Source: Blastocystis hominis | Taxonomy: Eukaryota > Sar > Bigyra > Opalinata > Blastocystidae | DNA: 64,000 nt | Reading direction: 5' to 3' | NCBI RefSeq assembly: GCF_000151665.1 | Contig: NW_013171827.1 | Span: 951,066-1,015,065 of the forward strand | Shown here: positions 60,148-64,000 of the stretch, in pieces | Layout of the letters: every line of letters begins with the position of its first letter | How positions within the stretch are numbered: the stretch's first letter is position 1 | Made by a program: the position numbers and the translations under genes | The notes under the pieces: model-generated | Told to the model about the DNA's origin: nothing | What the model saw: only the letters and a program-made list of their open reading frames with translations | Database searches by the model: none

Positions 60148-61555
60148 TCAATGAATTGGACATGGACTGTTAAATCGATCCACGAACACCTGGTAACATC
60201 CGACATAATGGAAGAGCGCAGCTATCACAATACATACATGGAAAAGTTGATGAGAAGAGAACTACCCAATCACCCGATCCCCCAATCCATACCACATAGT
60301 CAAAGTACCCCGGCCAATACTTCTCCGGGAACCGCGATCCATAGAAGATGGCTCCCAGGATGTAGGTGCCTCCCATTCCCGCGATATACCACCCCATAAC
60401 GCGGAAGAGCGGGTTGCTGAGTCCGTCGAGATGGTACAAATCGATCAATGCAAACACTGCATAGCACGCTACGAGTGTGAACGATCGTGCTCGCACAGAG
60501 CGATATTCTGGCTGTCTACGTGTGAATGGAGATCGAGAAGAGGACCTAAACTTCGGTGTGGCCATGACACAAACATTGATAACGTTTAGAATGATGACGA
60601 TGGTGAGGTGGAGCTTCAAATGGTCCGGATAGCAATAGAAACTGTAGTACATGACAGGCACATACGAACCAGAGATGAGGATGCAGATTCCACAGTAGTC
60701 GAGTGTCTGCAGGATGTTGGAAACGATAAAATTGCAGCAATAAAAGAGGTGGTAAATCGCACTGCCTCCAAGACACCAAATGGCACAACAAACAAAAACG
60801 ATAATGGGCCAGCGAGGAACATGACCGACCACTTTGTGATTCATTTCTTCGAGATCTCCGCGAAGCACTTCCACGACCGATGCAGATTTCTCTACGTACA
60901 CGTTGGATCCATCCGCGTAGGACAGCAGGTAGTGATAGACGGACTGCAAGGTCGAGATCAGAGCGTTCATTACGTCCGTGGTGAGAACGGTCATGTTCGA
61001 TGATTCGTACCAAGAGAAGAAGGTGTGGGCTGAATCCTTTAGACTATCCAATACGGAGGAGTGATTCTCGTGGGATAGATAATAGAATAGGGCGGAAAAT
61101 TCTTCGGCAATGTTTTCGTCTCGCGAAGCAACTTCCACACAGGTGGCGTTCACCACATATTCTTCTTTTACGACATCTGCTAGGTTCTTTGAGGAGCACT
61201 GCAGCACAGCGTTTGCTTTCGTGACATCACTCCTCAAAGTAAAAATGTTTTCAACCGGAATTGCATATGTGAGATAGATGAGGAAAATAAATAACAGACA
61301 GCCGAGAACATGCGTCCATATATTCATTGTTTCATTATTACTTCGAAAAATGCTACGAATTACAAACTTCGTCTACGAATACCTCCGAAATGCCTCTCCA
61401 AACGATAATTTTGTTCTGTACCCGCGATATAAATAATCGTTATCTTTTAACCACCAATATTCTCCATCGAGATCTTCCTTATACACGTCTACTCCATGAG
61501 GGAGCTTCTTTTTCGTGTCTTTGACATCGGAAATAGGTTTTGTTGCTTCAACCAT
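60148..61555 (-). CDS. PAQR/AdipoR-family seven-helix membrane protein 2
   Basis: The start MVEATKPISDVKDTKKK leads to YRTKLSFGEAF, a 30-nt intron, then RSIFRSNNETMNIWTHVLGC. The last exon gives FSSHQLFHVCIVIAALFHYV as in its paralogue. It differs by an insertion of about 110 residues between the first and second helices (LRSDVTKANAVLQCSSKNLA to EEMNHKVVGHVPRW). The insertion carries several N-x-S/T sites and two Cys, suggesting a glycosylated lumenal or outer loop. The paralogue has about 35 residues there. Confidence 0.9.
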
Positions 61556-61885
61556 AATAACAAAATAAAGAATGCATTCTTCTATCACCCCGCGGGAATA
61601 TTCGCTCTTTTTGTACAGAACGATCCAGTGAATGTTGGTGATATATGCATTTCATTGATACTGGTTAAAAATGCATATCCCACAATAACGGGATGATGAT
61701 TGAATTGCCGAAATGGGCCACACAAACAGCTTTGCCTCGTATGCCCCTTTTTCAATAACTACAATTTGGCGAAAACAAAGAATGATTCGAGGGACTTGTC
61801 AATAGGTACTTTTGGAATTCCAGAAATTAGCATTGCTTTCATATTCATGTTGCTTGTACGACAACTGAGTTTTATTCACTTCTAG

Positions 61886-62768
61886 TGGGAAGACATACTT
61901 AAGGAGCTGAATGTACTGGAGTCATCCACATCCGTAAGTTCGAAATAGCAGTTAATGACTAGTAGGACAATATTCAAGCCCTAAATAATATTATTCGTAA
62001 CATACAGGATGAGTCTGCTGGAGAGAGTGCTTTCGCCTCGAATGTGTGATCTTCTAGATGATATTGCGAGCATCAAGGATATAGAAAACCAAATTCAAAC
62101 CTCGTTGAAAAGAGTAGCTGTAATCGCGACCAATCAGTTTTAGTTCATCTCACTGCTTGTTGATATGGAGATGTATGTGAAAGCCGGAGGATCTGAAAAT
62201 CAACGCATTATATTGAACGTTTTTTCCGACCGTTTTGGTCATTCCTAGCGTTTTCGAGATGTGTATAAGGACTTGTCAGGAAACTATCGTCACTCAAAGG
62301 TACTTTCTGAATATATCTATAAATTAGGCTATTGCCGATCGAAAGAGCACTCGAATCGAACTCTTTTCAGGGCATTATGATCAGTCGAATATAACTAAAG
62401 GAATTAAGATTAGATCGCAAGAAGATTCTGAGACGCAGTCTTTGTTGAAGGAAATGACAGCAGCAAAGAATTCTCTTCGATTGGCAGACAGCTTTTTAGA
62501 GTTCGGTTTTTCTTATGTTTTTTTATTTAGGTCTGCGTCTTCTTCTTACGAACGGCTTTTAGAACAAAAGAAACGACTCAGTCATAGTAATGGTGTGCTT
62601 CAGGGACTTTCAAGTCGTTTTCCAGTTGTCAATTCGCTAATGCGAAAGATTGGAAATCGAAATACGAGGGATAAGTGGGTGAAGTGAATGAAAGTGATAC
62701 GTAGTGTTGTTGTGGCGATTTTCATTTCAATCTGTGTGTTTTTCTGTATTTGGTATACGTTCCACTAG
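61886..62768 (+). CDS. Golgi Qb-SNARE GOS28 (GOSR1)-like
   Basis: The 3' part is clear: ETQSLLKEMTAAKNSLRLAD, then SYERLLEQKKRLSHSNGVLQ, GLSSRFPVVNSLMRKIGNRN and, after a 26-nt intron, a tail anchor VVVAIFISICVFFCIWYTFH. The RFP.VNSL..KI block and YxFH end are GOS28 hallmarks, and Gln of LLEQKK falls at the SNARE zero layer. The N-terminal part (WEDILKELNVLESSTS, DNIQALNNIIRNIQDESAG, DIENQIQTSLKRVA) fits the Habc helices, but the first exon and ATG (upstream of 61886) were not fixed. Acts in intra-Golgi and ER-Golgi fusion. Confidence 0.85.
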
Positions 62769-62826
62769 CTTTTGTAAATGTACTCGACTTTATTTTTTGT
62801 TTTCATAATTTTTACCTGCTATTATT

Positions 62827-64000
62827 ATGAATCCAAATCAATATTATAATATTCCTGTTTGGGTTCGATCTAGATTTCACTTCATAGCCTCCTCGTCCTG
62901 CACAGATATACTCAAACCATCCTGCTCCACAAGTATTGCAACCTCCTATGGTACGTGCTTATTTTCTGATAGACGCATTTTTCGAATTGTTCTTAACATC
63001 GTGTAGTATGGAACTCCGAGAATGCAGGCTCCGGCTTATTCTCAACCCCCTAGGATGATTCCACCAGCTGCAAATCCGTATTCCTATCAATATACTCCTA
63101 CAGCGGGTGTTGCGACTCAAATGATCCCTCCTCAACCAGGAATATCCGTAGCACCACAACCAACTACCTACGCTCCTCCAAGACCCTCTATATATCAGCC
63201 TCCACAAAGTCCAGCCAGACCCGCTCCAGGAGGTTATGCACCTTATCAGCCGGTGCCTACTCCTCCTACCTCATCGTACGGACCTTCCTACGCAGCATCT
63301 TACGGTCGTCCTGCAATTACACCAGTAACTCCCACCTACGTCACTTCCTATCCGTCTACCACTCCTTCCACTCTTCCTCCCACTGCCCCGACTCCTTCAT
63401 ACGCCGCAGCAGGTTCCATTCCAACCCCATCCTTTCCCACTTCCATTCCTCCTCCTTCTTCGTCTTCTGTTATTACTCCCACTACTGCTACTCCCTCAAA
63501 TCCTCCTTCCGCCTACCCCACCTCCATTCCTCCCACTCCGAATCCATCGATCCCTCCTTCGCAATACTCCAACGTTCTGCGCCAGCTCGCGCCTCCGAGC
63601 CTGCTAAACGACAAAACAGTCGCCGTTCCACTGTCGAAATCTCCCACGCCGCCCTCCAAAGCGCCCGCGAAGAAGCCGAAGGAGCCGGAGAAGGAGTTCT
63701 ACGATCTGCAGTGGGAGAACAATCGTAGCCATCCCCGCGGGATTCGATGTAGTGATCGTGCGATTGGCGGGGAACGAAGTCATCGAGCACCTGTTTGAGG
63801 TGTCGGAATCGAGCTATTACGGGAAAAACAAGGCTTTTTTGGCCGTGTCGAATCGCCGATTGCTGCTCATCACCGAGGATTTGAAGGGCGGCGTGTATTG
63901 GCCGCTGCAAACCACGCAGTCGGTGCGCGTGGAAACGGGGAAGATCCTCTCGAAGTGGAGCCGATTCATTTTCCAATCGACGGTTCCGAATTCGAAGGAA
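62827..64000 (+). CDS. Proline-rich protein with C-terminal PH-like domain (cut by window edge)
   Basis: The start MNPNQYYNIP is followed by two short introns and then a disordered stretch of about 230 residues rich in Pro, Ser, Thr and Tyr (SYGPSYAASYGRPAITPVTP). KKPKEPEKEFYDLQWENN leads, over a 28-nt intron, into a folded domain with strands LIVRLAGNEVIEHLFEV, KAFLAVSNRRLLLITEDLKG and VYWPLQTTQSVRVETGKI. This resembles a PH/GRAM-type or Vps13/Vps36-like lipid-binding module. The gene continues beyond 64000. Function not recognised. Confidence 0.65.

Overview
The window is best read as nuclear DNA of the gut stramenopile Blastocystis. Three sequence facts support this. Genes are very dense. 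GT-AG introns are mostly 25-40 nt. Almost every gene ends just upstream of TGTTTGTT or a one-base variant. In at least eight genes no stop codon is encoded before the inferred cleavage point; a T or TG at that point becomes TAA or TGA once the poly(A) tail is added. The motif and polyadenylation-created stops are known Blastocystis traits. Here the cleavage point falls exactly 4 nt upstream of the motif in every such gene I could phase.

Layout. (1) 1-8462 is the end of a virus-like element, all genes on the minus strand, running off the left edge. It has an adenovirus-type cysteine protease, a GG-site-rich minor-capsid-like protein with a frame break, a large coiled-coil protein and a block of overlapping genes with a repeated beta-rich module. 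It looks Polinton/Maverick-like and has no host-type introns. It is peppered with paired GC-rich hairpins, some inside its genes. (2) 8463-9125 is a repeat-rich, gene-free border. (3) 9126-10039 holds two nearly identical tandem IFI6/IFI27 (ISG12)-type genes. (4) 10406-64000 is ordinary, tightly packed host sequence.

Host content. Carbon metabolism: 6-phosphogluconolactonase, 6-phosphogluconate dehydrogenase, organelle-targeted propionyl-CoA carboxylase alpha. RNA biology and translation: eIF4A-III, EST1/SMG-like TPR protein apparently fused to a Regnase-type NYN nuclease, cyclophilin-E-like RRM, SDE2 fused to SPRY, RPA49, uL1, bL33m, eEF1A, DPH2, CLUH. Membrane traffic: ERGIC-like protein, GOLD protein, sorting nexin, BRO1 protein, GOS28 SNARE. 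Others: cereblon, HMGB, TALE homeobox, C2H2 factor, GRP94, RAD51 paralog, two tandem PAQR receptors, a triose-phosphate-translocator-like carrier and a degenerate P-type ATPase fragment.

Many gene models were assembled by hand from short introns and created stops. Exact exon edges and starts are inference unless stated. I saw no tRNA, rRNA or CRISPR array.
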